46,262 nt of DNA from Candidatus Doudnabacteria bacterium (GCA_903908535.1 CAIVSE010000039.1:1-46262), one strand, 5' to 3'; shown: positions 7,146-17,000, counted from the stretch's first letter. Translations and numbers: made by a program. Notes: generated by a model from the sequence alone, not told the origin.

Positions 7146-10100
7146 ATGGGTAAAACCAATGGCCCTGATAATGGGGATAGGGAAGACGAGCTTTCAGCGC
7201 AGCGGGAGAGCCTTTTAATGCAGGGCGGCAAAAAAAAGAAAAACAACGGGGGCGCTAAGAGTTTTAAGGATTTTTTTGTGGAAAACCATGTTGACCTTAA
7301 GCCTGTCCCTGAACAATCGGAAAGCATTTTACCTGGGCAGTCTCCGGAGCCTCTTTTACCTAATCCCGAGCCGCTTTTAGATTTGCCACCGGCGGAAGAT
7401 CTCCAGGCAGAGCAGCTGCCTCCCGCGCCGGAAGCTGAAAAAGTAGAGACCAAAAAACTTCCGCCAATTTCGCCCAACAGCAGGTTATATCGCCAATTTA
7501 CTCCGGTATTTAGACAGAACAAACATGATGAGCAGATAAATTATCGCGATTTAGATGAATATCTGAAGCACATGATGAATGGCATGGCTACGGGAGAAGA
7601 ATCTTTGCCTTTGGGTTGCCAAAGCCCGGTAGATTTACTGAAGCCCTATTGGGAAACCGAACAAGTTGCCGGAATCCCCATGTCTTCTATGTTTGCTTTG
7701 GAGCACGGTTTGGAATTCCAGCAAAATAAGCAATTGCAGGGAAAATATAAAGGTAAGTTTGAAAGATACTTGCAAACTATTTTAAATCCTGTACTCTCCG
7801 CGCCGGATGCTGCTCCTAATGTAGCGGGTTTGCCGGAGGAGGCTAAAAATTTGCAGGACGCTATACGCCCACTCAACGAAACGGAAGTTAAAAGCTGGTT
7901 TAACAACCGCAAGCGGGATTTGGAAAAGCATTACCAGGAGCAGGGTCATAGGAATTTTAAAAAGTTAGCTTACGAAACTTATTTACATTTAGGATATGAT
8001 AGCTATAAAAAACAGTTCTTCCCGGACCAGGCGCCGGAAACTTTACCGGTAGTTGTTCCCGATCCGGACAGTCAGGCCCATTTTGGTTTGGACAAATCGG
8101 CAGATCACGATTATTTTGCTTTTAATAACAGGAAGACAGAGAAAAAGAACATTCATATTTCTCAAACTAAAAAGGTTGAGAAAGTTACCAAAAGTGTTTT
8201 GGGTAAAGCCAGTGAACCTGTTGAACCTTCCCAGGAATTTTTAGATGAATTTTATGGCAGTAACGGCGAAAACAAATTTGAGGTCGTTGCCGGTGAAGTT
8301 TTACCCATCCGCAAGGCTAAATTTGAACTCCGTGGCAGCCAGCTGACCGTGGAGTTTGACCGGCGACAGGAGAAAAATGGGGTATTTGAATATTTGCCCG
8401 GAGGGCGGGTCAATGTTAATTTGTCTCCGGAAGTGGCGGCAAATTTTACGGCCTGCCAAAAAGAAGCCGAAGAAACTTTAAAGACTCTGGTTATAGAAAA
8501 CAAAGGCAAATGGAAGCCGGAGATTACCAATAAAATTGGCGACTTAAGCTTTGGTTTTGGCGATGATTCTAAAATGCGCGAGGTTTTTAAAATGCCGCCC
8601 TTGCTTTTAAGGCAGTTAAGTCCGGAATTATATAAACGGTATCCCTGGTATATAGACTTAAAAACCAAGCCTAAGAAAAAACTGGACCGGGAAACCGAGC
8701 GTTTGCCAATGTACGCTTATGAGGACCAATTACGGAATTTGCCGGTCAGGAATTCAGTGACCGGACGGGAAACAACTTTATTGCAATATATTTGGGACAG
8801 CGCTTTTACTAAAGATTTAGAAGCAAGGTTAGGAGTGGAGAAACTGGAGGAGTTAAAGCAACAGGTTTTAAATTCTGCGCCAAAAAGCAAGCCTGTCCCT
8901 GACATTCAGTCCCAACAAAAGACTGCTTCTGCAAACGCAGAGAAGTTTAAGGAATTGCCTAAAGCCGATGAGGCGGGATTTATGACGGAACTGGAAACCA
9001 GTTTTGGCACCGACTACCTTGGGTTTTTGCGTTCAGATGCCATGTATGAGGCAGTAAAAAAATACCACTTAAAATACCCAGACGCTTTTTTGGCTGTAGC
9101 TCGCAAGGGGCTAAGTGTGGAGAAATACCGACAGTTTGAAGGTTTAACAGGCTTAACAGAACAGCAGATTGTTGAAGGTTTTTTTAAGGGCGACCCATTT
9201 TACAACAACCGGCACAAAAATGGTTTGCTACACAGAGCTTTAATCAGGTTATTTAGAGAAAATATTCCTGCGTCTAAACCGGTTTCGGCGGGTAAAGCGG
9301 CTCCGTGGAGTTTGTCCCGGCCTGCGACTGCCGCGCCTTCACCGGATCAAGCCGCCAAATTCCCGCCCGGCTTTAAATTCCGCAAAGAACCTAAAACCGA
9401 AAATAAAGTGGAAGGTCAGCAAATTTGGCCGGAAGCCGAATATTATCCGGCTTTCCAGACAGTCCGGAGGATTATGGATAAATACGGACGGCTGGATGTT
9501 GGCGCGCTGAAGCAACAGACTAACCTTAGTGAGCATATGCTTCAACCAATTTTGGAGCATGCTTTGGCCGCCATGGGATTCTTTAAAGATTACCGGGCTG
9601 GGTTAATTGATTATAAGAACAGTCCGGATTATCAGCAAAAATTAGTTAAGCGTGTTCGCAGGTTGCAGGATGAGTGGTTGCGCAACGGCCGAAAGATGGA
9701 CGAGGCAGAAGCTTTTAGGGAAGTAGAAAAAGAAATGGATTTTGAACTTCTAGTCAAAGCCGTGGAAAGTTTTTATCACATCCGTCCCGAAACTTTAAAG
9801 TTTGAGGCGGAAAAGTTAAAAGTGCCGGCAAGTTTTGAGGAAGTTAAATACTTTTCCCAGCCGAAGTGCGTGATCATGCGCGACAAAATCAGCGGCTATG
9901 AATATTTTGGTATTCCCGGGCCGCAGGGTACCTGGGACAAGGTCCCGTTGCCGGACAATGTTAATATAGATGACTCTAAACAGATTGAGGAAATGTATTA
10001 TGTGTTTTCGGATATGACTAAAGATAACAATGCCTGGCCGGCTATCCAGCTTAAGGGGGCGGATGGCGAGAATTTTCGCGACGGGCGTTTTGAAATTTAC

Positions 10101-10415
10101 ATAGACCGCCATTTGGTTAAAACGGTGCCGGTGCGGGATTTTATTAACCGCGACTTGCTCCGGGGCGATGTTAAAGATTTAGACCGTAATAACGAAATTT
10201 ACAAAGAACTTTTGGTAAAGAGCTTTAAACAGCTCCAGCATAACCAGTCTGCCAATTTTGCCCAGCGCGACAGGCGAGTGGAAGCTTTAGAAGATTTGCT
10301 TTTAAACACTCCGCTGCAGGATAATGTTAGTTTTGGCGATGAAGCCATGTTTTTGGCTTTGAAGCGGCGGCTGGCGGCATCAAATGAGCAGCGCGTGCAG
10401 GGCTCGGTTAGGTAA
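7146..10415 (+). CDS. Large uncharacterised protein (1089 aa)
   Basis: No family recognised. Residues about 1-110 are low-complexity: a Lys-rich stretch (KKKKN) followed by a Pro/Glu-rich segment with repeated PEPLL-type units. The rest is mostly charged and helical with no signal peptide and no membrane segment, so it looks cytosolic. A second Pro/Ala-rich linker lies near residues 700-750. It begins a cluster with the 102-aa and 1358-aa genes downstream, all in the same direction and without intervening terminators. The company of ftsA, ftsZ and a membrane-embedded giant suggests an envelope or division-related role, but that is inference from position only. Confidence 0.75.
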   Translation: MGKTNGPDNGDREDELSAQRESLLMQGGKKKKNNGGAKSFKDFFVENHVDLKPVPEQSESILPGQSPEPLLPNPEPLLDLPPAEDLQAEQLPPAPEAEKVETKKLPPISPNSRLYRQFTPVFRQNKHDEQINYRDLDEYLKHMMNGMATGEESLPLGCQSPVDLLKPYWETEQVAGIPMSSMFALEHGLEFQQNKQLQGKYKGKFERYLQTILNPVLSAPDAAPNVAGLPEEAKNLQDAIRPLNETEVKSWFNNRKRDLEKHYQEQGHRNFKKLAYETYLHLGYDSYKKQFFPDQAPETLPVVVPDPDSQAHFGLDKSADHDYFAFNNRKTEKKNIHISQTKKVEKVTKSVLGKASEPVEPSQEFLDEFYGSNGENKFEVVAGEVLPIRKAKFELRGSQLTVEFDRRQEKNGVFEYLPGGRVNVNLSPEVAANFTACQKEAEETLKTLVIENKGKWKPEITNKIGDLSFGFGDDSKMREVFKMPPLLLRQLSPELYKRYPWYIDLKTKPKKKLDRETERLPMYAYEDQLRNLPVRNSVTGRETTLLQYIWDSAFTKDLEARLGVEKLEELKQQVLNSAPKSKPVPDIQSQQKTASANAEKFKELPKADEAGFMTELETSFGTDYLGFLRSDAMYEAVKKYHLKYPDAFLAVARKGLSVEKYRQFEGLTGLTEQQIVEGFFKGDPFYNNRHKNGLLHRALIRLFRENIPASKPVSAGKAAPWSLSRPATAAPSPDQAAKFPPGFKFRKEPKTENKVEGQQIWPEAEYYPAFQTVRRIMDKYGRLDVGALKQQTNLSEHMLQPILEHALAAMGFFKDYRAGLIDYKNSPDYQQKLVKRVRRLQDEWLRNGRKMDEAEAFREVEKEMDFELLVKAVESFYHIRPETLKFEAEKLKVPASFEEVKYFSQPKCVIMRDKISGYEYFGIPGPQGTWDKVPLPDNVNIDDSKQIEEMYYVFSDMTKDNNAWPAIQLKGADGENFRDGRFEIYIDRHLVKTVPVRDFINRDLLRGDVKDLDRNNEIYKELLVKSFKQLQHNQSANFAQRDRRVEALEDLLLNTPLQDNVSFGDEAMFLALKRRLAASNEQRVQGSVR

Positions 10416-10458
10416 AAAGGTGATATAATAAATATATAAGCAGTTTAAGCCAAAATAT

Positions 10459-10767
10459 ATGTACAACAACGTACCCGGTCCGGAACAAATCAGAGCCTTT
10501 TTGGAACAGCTTTTAGAGGAAGCCGGCATTACGCCGGTGCCGGATTTAAAAGAAAGTATGATAGATGATTTGGAAGACCGGTTATCCGTGCATTTGGCCC
10601 AAACGATTGCCGTTAAGCTTACACCGGCGGATTTTGAAGAATTTACTAATATTTCCGGCAGCGACCCGGCGGGCGGCCAGGTATTTTTACAGTCTAAAAT
10701 TAATAATTTGCCCGAAGTCTATCTTGAGGCTTTGGATAGCTTTCGGCAAATGTTTTTAGCCAAATAA
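10459..10767 (+). CDS. Small acidic protein, DUF5663-like
   Basis: The 102-aa acidic protein has a helical pattern of LLEEAGI, then MIDDLEDRLSVHLAQ and KLTPADFEEF. This layout resembles a small family (I believe DUF5663) common in candidate-phylum genomes, and it is echoed by the 101-aa protein at 16553. A TATAAT (10426-10431) lies 27 nt upstream, so an internal promoter is possible. It ends 4 nt before the next gene. The function is unknown. Confidence 0.7.
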   Translation: MYNNVPGPEQIRAFLEQLLEEAGITPVPDLKESMIDDLEDRLSVHLAQTIAVKLTPADFEEFTNISGSDPAGGQVFLQSKINNLPEVYLEALDSFRQMFLAK

Positions 10768-10771
10768 TTTT

Positions 10772-13700
10772 ATGCCAGAACGCGGCGGTTTTTTTGAAAG
10801 AATGTTTGGGGGAAAGAAAGAAAAGGAAAAAGATTTGAGCAAATTAGATGATGCGGAGTTAACAAAGCGGGCGCAATGGACCTTTACCGGTAAACCCGAT
10901 AATGACGCCGCCAGGGTGCTTGAAGCCCGCAAGCAGGCAGCGTCTTCTTCGTCGCGGTCAGAAAAAAAACCTGAACAGCCAAAATTCCATCCCATGACAG
11001 AAGCGGAGTACCTTCCGCCGCGGCCGGTTAAGGGGTTGTTAGAGCAGGGACAAACTAAAGAGGTTGTAAAATGGGAAAAACCAGAACCTATTCCTGAACC
11101 TGTACCCAAGCCTCCAAAAAAGCCGGAAGAAGAGGAAAAATTTGAAAAAAAGTTAGAACGGGTCCAATTGGCAGACATTGACGCCATTGTAGAAAGTTAT
11201 GCCCAGCGCGTAGCGGAAAAAAAGCTGGGCGAACGCAAAGAGGGGGCCAATTTGGCCACCCGGTGGTTTGTACGTTTGGCTGAAGATGGCTACTATAAAA
11301 AGTATTTCGACGAAGCCAAGCAGGAGATAATGAAGAACCATAACCTGCTGTCTCAAATTGAAACGCGCTGGTTTAAAAAGAGCGAAGGCGCGCCGCTTAG
11401 GGCTGATGCCAGCGATATCCATTATGAAATTTTAGATAAAGTCGTAGAAAGTTTTGATAAGCAATTGCTGGAAGAGCGGTCCACGGAAGTTAAAGCCCAG
11501 CATATTCGCAATATGAATGTGGACTTGGAAGCCGGGCGTTTGTTCGCGGATTTTGCTTTGGGCAGAATTACTGACCGCGCCCAGTTTGACCGTTTGGTGG
11601 AAGAAAAAGTTGTGCCAAATGTTCCGGGCGCTAAAAGCGGTGAGCGTATGTATGCTTCTAATCTTTACCGTTTGGCCGAACAATACCGCCAGGAAGTGGA
11701 TAATCACATGCGGACGGTAGGCAAGGAGCTGGGTCCGGAACAGGAAGCTTATGTGAAGAAGTTTTTTGAAAAAACTTTGTCTTTGGATATCCAATTAGGA
11801 GAAAAGAACCGCGACATGGCCCAGCGTTTGCCCGGCGAAGCCATGAAGGGCTACGAAAAATTTGTAGATTTAACCCAAAATGGTTTCTTTAAGGGTAATT
11901 CAAGAGTTGGCAGGACTTTGGGTAAGATTGTGGCTAATCCTGTAACTTATGCTGCCGTAGGAGGTCTTGCTGCCAGAGGTCTGACAAAAGGCGCGGCAGT
12001 GGGTATTGTTAGTGCCTTAACATTTGGTTCTGCCACAGCTGTTATAGTTGGCACCGGTATTGGTGCCGGAATATATATGGGTTTCCGTGCCGCCCGTGAA
12101 CGCCGACGCGATATTATGAAGGGCGAAAAAGAAGCGGTTTTAGGGCAAAAAGAACGCCAGACCCATGAATTAAAAGAGGCTCGCAATTTAATTACCCAGG
12201 TGGAAGCTTTGCAGGCCAAGGGTGTGCCTTTAACCAATGAAGAAAAACAACAGGTGGCGGAAATCCGCGCGACTTTGCGTTTGCAGACTGACCAAAAAGT
12301 AGACTTAATTAGCGTTGGTAAAGATGAAGGAGGTCGGGCCGGCACTAAATTGATTGCTGAAACAGATTTGCGCGCGGCCCTGCAAACGTTTTGGCAGGCT
12401 AAGCGCGGTGAATTTGGCGCTACCGAGGCTGAACAACAGCGTGCTTATGACAGGTTAGTCGGTGTTGCCGAGCAAAGGATGATTCCTGAAATTGAAAGGG
12501 TGAATAAAGAAGTGGCGGATGAAATCAGAAAGCGCGGCATTAAAATGGGTCTTATTGGCGGGGCGGCCGCGGCGGTTATGACGGGTGTTATGGGCGGGTA
12601 TGTAACACGTGGCATAGAACACGCGCATGATAAATTATTTGGCGGAAACTGGAGCGGCAATAAGGCCACTTGGATTGAAGCCTTAAGAGACAGAATAACC
12701 GGAAATCATCACGCGGATTTCTATCATGGCGGAATTTCCGACCACGCGCCAGGCTTTATGAACGGTCACGCGGAATTAAATATGCCAAACGGTTACCAAG
12801 TCCATGAGGTTTTAGATCATGGCAACCATTTTCTTAATTTAACCGGTCCGGACGGGCATGTTATCCCCGGAGCGGATCATATTGCGGTTGGTCCTGACGG
12901 AAAAATTTTAGACGCTGGAGCTTTAAACGTTTTACGTTCCCATGGCTGGAATATTCAGGAGAATGTTACCACCCGTGGCGGCGGCGGAGGGGGCGGTGGC
13001 ACAAGCCCATTTAGTTTAAATAAAATTCATCGCGTGGACTGGCATGATGAGCCCGGCGCGCATTATAGCACTATCCACGGAAAAGACATTTTGTATGAAG
13101 GCAAGCAGCAGGAATTGTTTTTAAATGATACAGGCGGAAATGTTCATGCGGACGTGCATATGGTAGCGAAAAATTTAATAGACAACATCCAGCACAAATT
13201 TGCCGAATTCGGCAAGAATCCCGACAGCTCCGTAGATACCAAACTTTCCGGTTTGGAAGCCAAGCTAATGGAGTGGTATAAGCACGGCGGGGTGGATGAA
13301 GTCCAGTCGCACTTAAAGATAAACATAATCCCTACGGCTGAAAATAACATCCATAATATGGGGATGATGACCGCGGGCGCCCACAATGGTGAAATAGATT
13401 TAAGCCACCTTAATTCCGTATTAAAAGCGCCGGGCACGACTTTGCATGACGGTGGAATTGGTGTTGATAAAATGGAACTGGGGATTGATAATGGCGGTGA
13501 TTGGCATGTACTCGCTACCGCTTCCGGACATGACGCTATCTTGCCACCAAGTGAGGCGGCATCTCATTTTTACCAGTACAACTTGCGTCCGCCCACAGAT
13601 ATAGAATACCCGTTCCCGTTGGCCGGCAACAGGCGTGAACTTGATAAGGATGAGGAGAAAAATACTAATGATCGTTTAAATAGGTTAAACCCCAAGGAGC

Positions 13701-14848
13701 CGGAAGTTGCTAAACGTTCCATTTTGGGGAAAATTCAGGATCGCCTAAATACTAAAAAACCCGCATCTCTTAATACTGTTAAAGTTGTGGAAGGCGCGGC
13801 TGTAGGTACCGCCGCTGGCGTGGCGGCAGGCACAGCAATTGAAGCCGGCCGGGTACCGTTTGACCAGGCCGTGCAGGAAGTTTTCTACGGGCAGAAGCCT
13901 TCGGAGAAAATGGATTGGGATGACGCGGTGCAGGAAGTGTTTTATGGTAAGAAACCGGTACAGAAACCAAGAGCGGTTACCATGGAAGATTTTTATAGTC
14001 CAAACCCCGCGGAAAATAACTCGCCATTGACCGAGCAAACTGAAAGGTCTTCACAAGAAAAAGCCATTGATTCGTTAAAAGCCGGTTTGGATGCCAACAA
14101 TCTTAAAGAGGCGGATATAGATCGTGCAGCCAGGGAATTTAACGTCAGCAAAACAGAAATTTTAACCCGGTGTTTGGAAGCCAAAAGCATTAATTATCAA
14201 CAGCAGGAATCGCAAGCCTTACGTGCCGCGCGACTGGGCCGCAGCGATAAAAACCGTGCTCTAATTTTATGGCAGATTTTAGAGCGTACTATGATGGAAG
14301 GCGTGCCAAAGAGGCCGGCAGCTCCTGAACCGGCTGTAAAGAGAACCGCTCCTAAAGCTACTGCGTCTACAGCAGGCCCGACTCCACGCCGTCCTATGCC
14401 GGGCATGCCCGCGCCTTTAGCTGACAACGCCCCTTCGGAACGCCAGCCCAGGCCGCGGCCTAACCGCATCGAGGCAGCGCCTGCGGCAAGGGAAGAGCGG
14501 GAGCAGGCAGATTTGGCTGAAACCTTAACCGGCAAGTTTAGTAAAATAGACGTTAATGTCACCGGTGATGGGCAAAATAAGTTTGCCGAAATGAGTGAAG
14601 CTAAACGGATTACGACCGTCCGGGCTTATGAGCGGGCTTTAAAGACAATGAATGATAAACTGATTAAAACCGGTAATAAGGGCAAAATTAGGTTAGAAAT
14701 TGGAAGTAAATTCAGCGCCAATTCTAAAGGCATTAGTGTTCCCATCGGAACTACTGAAAAGGGTATTATTAGGTACATGACCGATGAATTAGTTAAACAA
14801 AAAAAGTTGCCCAAAGAAGGTTCTCCTGAAGCTAAAAAAAAAATTTAG
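10772..14848 (+). CDS. Giant membrane-associated protein, 1358 aa, frame ends at a poly-A run
   Basis: No family recognised. A charged N-terminal part includes a proline-rich linker (about 101-120) and long helices. Ala/Gly-rich hydrophobic segments at about 391-438 and 590-612 could form membrane hairpins. A run of eight glycines sits near 735-742. His-rich segments occupy about 640-760. A duplicated AVQEVFYG-x-KP motif lies near 1030-1055, and the C-terminal tail is Pro/Arg-rich. The stop codon comes right after ten consecutive A (14834-14843). Without the stop the protein would continue in the -1 frame into the next ORF, a DHH-like domain, giving about 1715 aa. It may be a true frameshifted fusion, a phase-variable gene or a sequencing error. 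Confidence 0.75.
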   Translation: MPERGGFFERMFGGKKEKEKDLSKLDDAELTKRAQWTFTGKPDNDAARVLEARKQAASSSSRSEKKPEQPKFHPMTEAEYLPPRPVKGLLEQGQTKEVVKWEKPEPIPEPVPKPPKKPEEEEKFEKKLERVQLADIDAIVESYAQRVAEKKLGERKEGANLATRWFVRLAEDGYYKKYFDEAKQEIMKNHNLLSQIETRWFKKSEGAPLRADASDIHYEILDKVVESFDKQLLEERSTEVKAQHIRNMNVDLEAGRLFADFALGRITDRAQFDRLVEEKVVPNVPGAKSGERMYASNLYRLAEQYRQEVDNHMRTVGKELGPEQEAYVKKFFEKTLSLDIQLGEKNRDMAQRLPGEAMKGYEKFVDLTQNGFFKGNSRVGRTLGKIVANPVTYAAVGGLAARGLTKGAAVGIVSALTFGSATAVIVGTGIGAGIYMGFRAARERRRDIMKGEKEAVLGQKERQTHELKEARNLITQVEALQAKGVPLTNEEKQQVAEIRATLRLQTDQKVDLISVGKDEGGRAGTKLIAETDLRAALQTFWQAKRGEFGATEAEQQRAYDRLVGVAEQRMIPEIERVNKEVADEIRKRGIKMGLIGGAAAAVMTGVMGGYVTRGIEHAHDKLFGGNWSGNKATWIEALRDRITGNHHADFYHGGISDHAPGFMNGHAELNMPNGYQVHEVLDHGNHFLNLTGPDGHVIPGADHIAVGPDGKILDAGALNVLRSHGWNIQENVTTRGGGGGGGGTSPFSLNKIHRVDWHDEPGAHYSTIHGKDILYEGKQQELFLNDTGGNVHADVHMVAKNLIDNIQHKFAEFGKNPDSSVDTKLSGLEAKLMEWYKHGGVDEVQSHLKINIIPTAENNIHNMGMMTAGAHNGEIDLSHLNSVLKAPGTTLHDGGIGVDKMELGIDNGGDWHVLATASGHDAILPPSEAASHFYQYNLRPPTDIEYPFPLAGNRRELDKDEEKNTNDRLNRLNPKEPEVAKRSILGKIQDRLNTKKPASLNTVKVVEGAAVGTAAGVAAGTAIEAGRVPFDQAVQEVFYGQKPSEKMDWDDAVQEVFYGKKPVQKPRAVTMEDFYSPNPAENNSPLTEQTERSSQEKAIDSLKAGLDANNLKEADIDRAAREFNVSKTEILTRCLEAKSINYQQQESQALRAARLGRSDKNRALILWQILERTMMEGVPKRPAAPEPAVKRTAPKATASTAGPTPRRPMPGMPAPLADNAPSERQPRPRPNRIEAAPAAREEREQADLAETLTGKFSKIDVNVTGDGQNKFAEMSEAKRITTVRAYERALKTMNDKLIKTGNKGKIRLEIGSKFSANSKGISVPIGTTEKGIIRYMTDELVKQKKLPKEGSPEAKKKI
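14834..14843 (+). other. A10 homopolymer at a frame break (possible slippage site)
   Basis: Ten A in a row occupy the last three Lys codons of the 1358-aa frame. Reading shifts from KKKI-stop to KKKNLE and on into the next ORF by -1 (or by one extra A). Transcriptional slippage, -1 ribosomal frameshifting, an indel or assembly error would all give this picture. Confidence 0.65.
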
Positions 14849-14883
14849 AAACCGAAGCCGCGCCGCGTAATAAGGCGGAGATA

Positions 14884-15924
14884 TTGGATAGGGTGGCGGA
14901 AGTCACGTTTGCCCACAGCCGCAAAGACATCAAAAATAAAAAAGAAGTCCGTAATAACCCGGAACAGCTTCTTAAACTGGCCAGGGAAAACTGGAAAAAA
15001 TTCGCGGTTTCCGGAATATATGACGATAAAAAAGATGAAGTAAGAAAATCTACCGACGTGGACGGTCGGGCGGCTTTGGGTTTGTTTAAATTGGCCGGGT
15101 TTGAGACCGCAGACACCGTATATCTAATGCCTAACCAGCCGGAGAAAGGCCGGGTGCACGTGGATATGGGCAGTAAGGAAGGCTTTATTGTTAATGATGA
15201 CGGCAAGACCGCATATTTTGACCATCATTCCCATTCTTCCAAGCGTGGCAGCAGCGCCACGGAAAAGGTTTACGAAACTCTAACTGCTTTAGGGGCGCTT
15301 AAAAAAACTCCGGAACTGGAAAGTTTGGTTAAATTTGTTAACGCCGAAGATAACAGGTCTTATGCTAAAGAACAGGAATATTTCAGGGATTCTTACCGTA
15401 ATCTTTTGGGGTTGTCGCGTTTTATGAGTTTTAACCAATTATATGATTATTTTAAATCTGGACGTGACGCTGATACTATCTTGACCAAAGCCGAAATTTT
15501 CAAATTAGGGTTAGAAAAACAGAGTAAGATGCTTAAGGGTAATATAGCGCAATCATTTGAAAAATTAAAAGAGCTGGGAAAAAACGGTTTTATTATTAAC
15601 TCTCCCCGCTACGGAAAAATTGTCGTGGATATTGACCGAAAGGTCTCTGAATCTTTCCGGGCCGCTAAAGCATACGGAGCGGGTGGTTACTTAATTTGGA
15701 GTCCTTATAAGAATAGTATGTTCTTTTCAACCGTTGATACGCCTATTGAGGGCCATTTACCACAAGGTCGTTTGATTCGGGAAACTATGTGGATTAAACC
15801 GCGAGGCGATAAGCAGCCATTGACTATGAATTTACAGGAAGTCTTAAATGTTTTGACCCAGGGCAAAGTAAAACCAAGCGGTGAATTGGCAAAATATTTG
15901 GTAAAAGGCGCAACAAAGAAATAA
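14884..15924 (+). CDS. DHH-like domain protein, likely continuation of the 1358-aa protein
   Basis: The 346-aa ORF is counted from a TTG; its frame is open back to the A10 tract, so it is probably the C-terminal part of the preceding protein. The segment around residues 105-130 (VDMGS, then YFDHHSHSS) recalls the DHH motif of DHH/DHHA1 phosphoesterases, where the Asp and two His bind metal. Other DHH motifs (an N-terminal DxD) are not seen: the N-terminal region has only a STDVDGRAALG stretch. Substrate is unknown. If made separately it would need the weak AAGGCGGAG site at 14872-14880. Confidence 0.65.
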   Translation: MDRVAEVTFAHSRKDIKNKKEVRNNPEQLLKLARENWKKFAVSGIYDDKKDEVRKSTDVDGRAALGLFKLAGFETADTVYLMPNQPEKGRVHVDMGSKEGFIVNDDGKTAYFDHHSHSSKRGSSATEKVYETLTALGALKKTPELESLVKFVNAEDNRSYAKEQEYFRDSYRNLLGLSRFMSFNQLYDYFKSGRDADTILTKAEIFKLGLEKQSKMLKGNIAQSFEKLKELGKNGFIINSPRYGKIVVDIDRKVSESFRAAKAYGAGGYLIWSPYKNSMFFSTVDTPIEGHLPQGRLIRETMWIKPRGDKQPLTMNLQEVLNVLTQGKVKPSGELAKYLVKGATKK

Positions 15925-15930
15925 TTGGTG

Positions 15931-15936
15931 TATAAT
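15931..15936 (+). promoter_or_regulatory. -10 box TATAAT giving a near-leaderless mRNA
   Basis: TATAAT ends 8 nt before the ATG at 15945, so transcription would start almost at the start codon. No clear -35 box. Confidence 0.5.
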
Positions 15937-15944
15937 AAATAAGT

Positions 15945-16556
15945 ATGGCGCTTGCGAATTTAGAAACAGAAACTACCAATGAAAATTTAGAATCTTCTTT
16001 AAATACAGAGGCGGTTTTGGCTGGGGTGGATGAGGGCTACGAGGCGGTTAGAGCATGTTTGGATGCCGCTGAACAAGCATTAAATGAAGGCAATAAAGAA
16101 GGATATGACAAAAGGGTGCAAGAGGCAAATTCCGTTTGGGAATTTTTTACTATGGAGCTTAACCAAAAATTGCCTTCGGGATCGGAAGTTCGGGAAGAAG
16201 CCTTAAATTATTGCGGCGATTTAAGTTTAATGATAGACGGCGATGTTGCCTTTATGGATGAAAGGTGGACACAAACACAGCGGTCAGTGCCAGCCGAAAA
16301 GGGGAATAGGCCCCTAATGGATTTGGAAACCGCCAGGAAAAATTACGCGGCAGCCAAAACTAACGTAGAAAGCCTTAGGGGAGTTAAAAATTTATTAACC
16401 TTAAGTTCAAGCAGTGACAGGGTGTCTCAGGAGTTATCAGGCGCTGAAAATAATTTTAGAAATGCCCGCGCGGAATATCTTGGGGCCAGTATAGGTAAAT
16501 TTTTGGAGGAAAAAATTCAATTTGTGGAAGCGGAGTTAAATTCGTATACAACATGA
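15945..16556 (+). CDS. Uncharacterised helical protein (203 aa)
   Basis: No family recognised. The 203-aa acidic protein is predicted mostly helical (many Ala, Glu and Leu; coiled-coil tendency near 120-200) and has no signal peptide or membrane segment. No Shine-Dalgarno precedes it; a TATAAT just upstream suggests a leaderless mRNA. Its stop overlaps the next start in an ATGA, so translation of the two is probably coupled. It belongs to the unknown block that ends before ftsZ. Confidence 0.7.
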   Translation: MALANLETETTNENLESSLNTEAVLAGVDEGYEAVRACLDAAEQALNEGNKEGYDKRVQEANSVWEFFTMELNQKLPSGSEVREEALNYCGDLSLMIDGDVAFMDERWTQTQRSVPAEKGNRPLMDLETARKNYAAAKTNVESLRGVKNLLTLSSSSDRVSQELSGAENNFRNARAEYLGASIGKFLEEKIQFVEAELNSYTT

Positions 16557-16858
16557 ATGTATCAATAGACAGTAAAAACATTATTTCCATCCTCGGCATA
16601 GAAACTTTGCCGGACGAACAAAAACTTGCCATTGTGGAAAAAGTCACCGCGCTGGTGGAGAAGCGGCTGCTGGTGAAGATTTTTGAAAGTTTGGACAGTT
16701 TAAGGCAAAATGACTTTTCCGAACTGCTGGAAAAAAGCGACCAGGCCGCGTTGCAGGATTTTTTGGAGCGCAACGTACCGAATTTAAACCAAATGGCCGA
16801 ACAGGAAATTACCGCGGTTAAAGGCGAATTAGCCTCTTTTGCCGAAAGTTTGGCATAA
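16553..16858 (+). CDS. Small acidic protein, DUF5663-like
   Basis: The 101-aa protein shares its plan with the 102-aa protein at 10459: a short N-terminal helix around ILGIETLP, then a VEKVTALVEKRLLVKI helix and a DFSELLEK segment. It overlaps the upstream gene by four bases (ATGA). The function is unknown. The presence of two such proteins beside the large unknown proteins suggests they act with them. Confidence 0.7.
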   Translation: MNVSIDSKNIISILGIETLPDEQKLAIVEKVTALVEKRLLVKIFESLDSLRQNDFSELLEKSDQAALQDFLERNVPNLNQMAEQEITAVKGELASFAESLA

Positions 16859-16877
16859 ACTGTGGATGTGTTATAAT
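16850..16877 (+). promoter_or_regulatory. Promoter for ftsZ
   Basis: TTGGCA (16850-16855), 16-nt spacer, TATAAT (16872-16877). The ftsZ leader of about 180 nt carries a family A repeat and a perfect hairpin CAAATATGGG/CCCATATTTG (about 16996-17019). Confidence 0.6.
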
Positions 16878-16940
16878 GATTAAAGACAAAAAACAAAAGC
16901 AAAACCTATTCCCGGCAGCCTCTGATATGGTTTTGTTTTT

Positions 16941-17000
16941 TATTTGCGACGTAAGTGAGTCTGTCCTTGCTTGCAAGGACAAGCGAACCGAGGAGCAAAT
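16941..17000. repeat. Dispersed palindromic repeat, family A (copy 2)
   Basis: Arms TTTGCGACGTAAGTGAGTC and AAGCGAACCGAGGAGCAAA match the other copies. The inner palindrome here is GTCCTTGC-TT-GCAAGGAC. It lies in the ftsZ leader. Confidence 0.75.
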
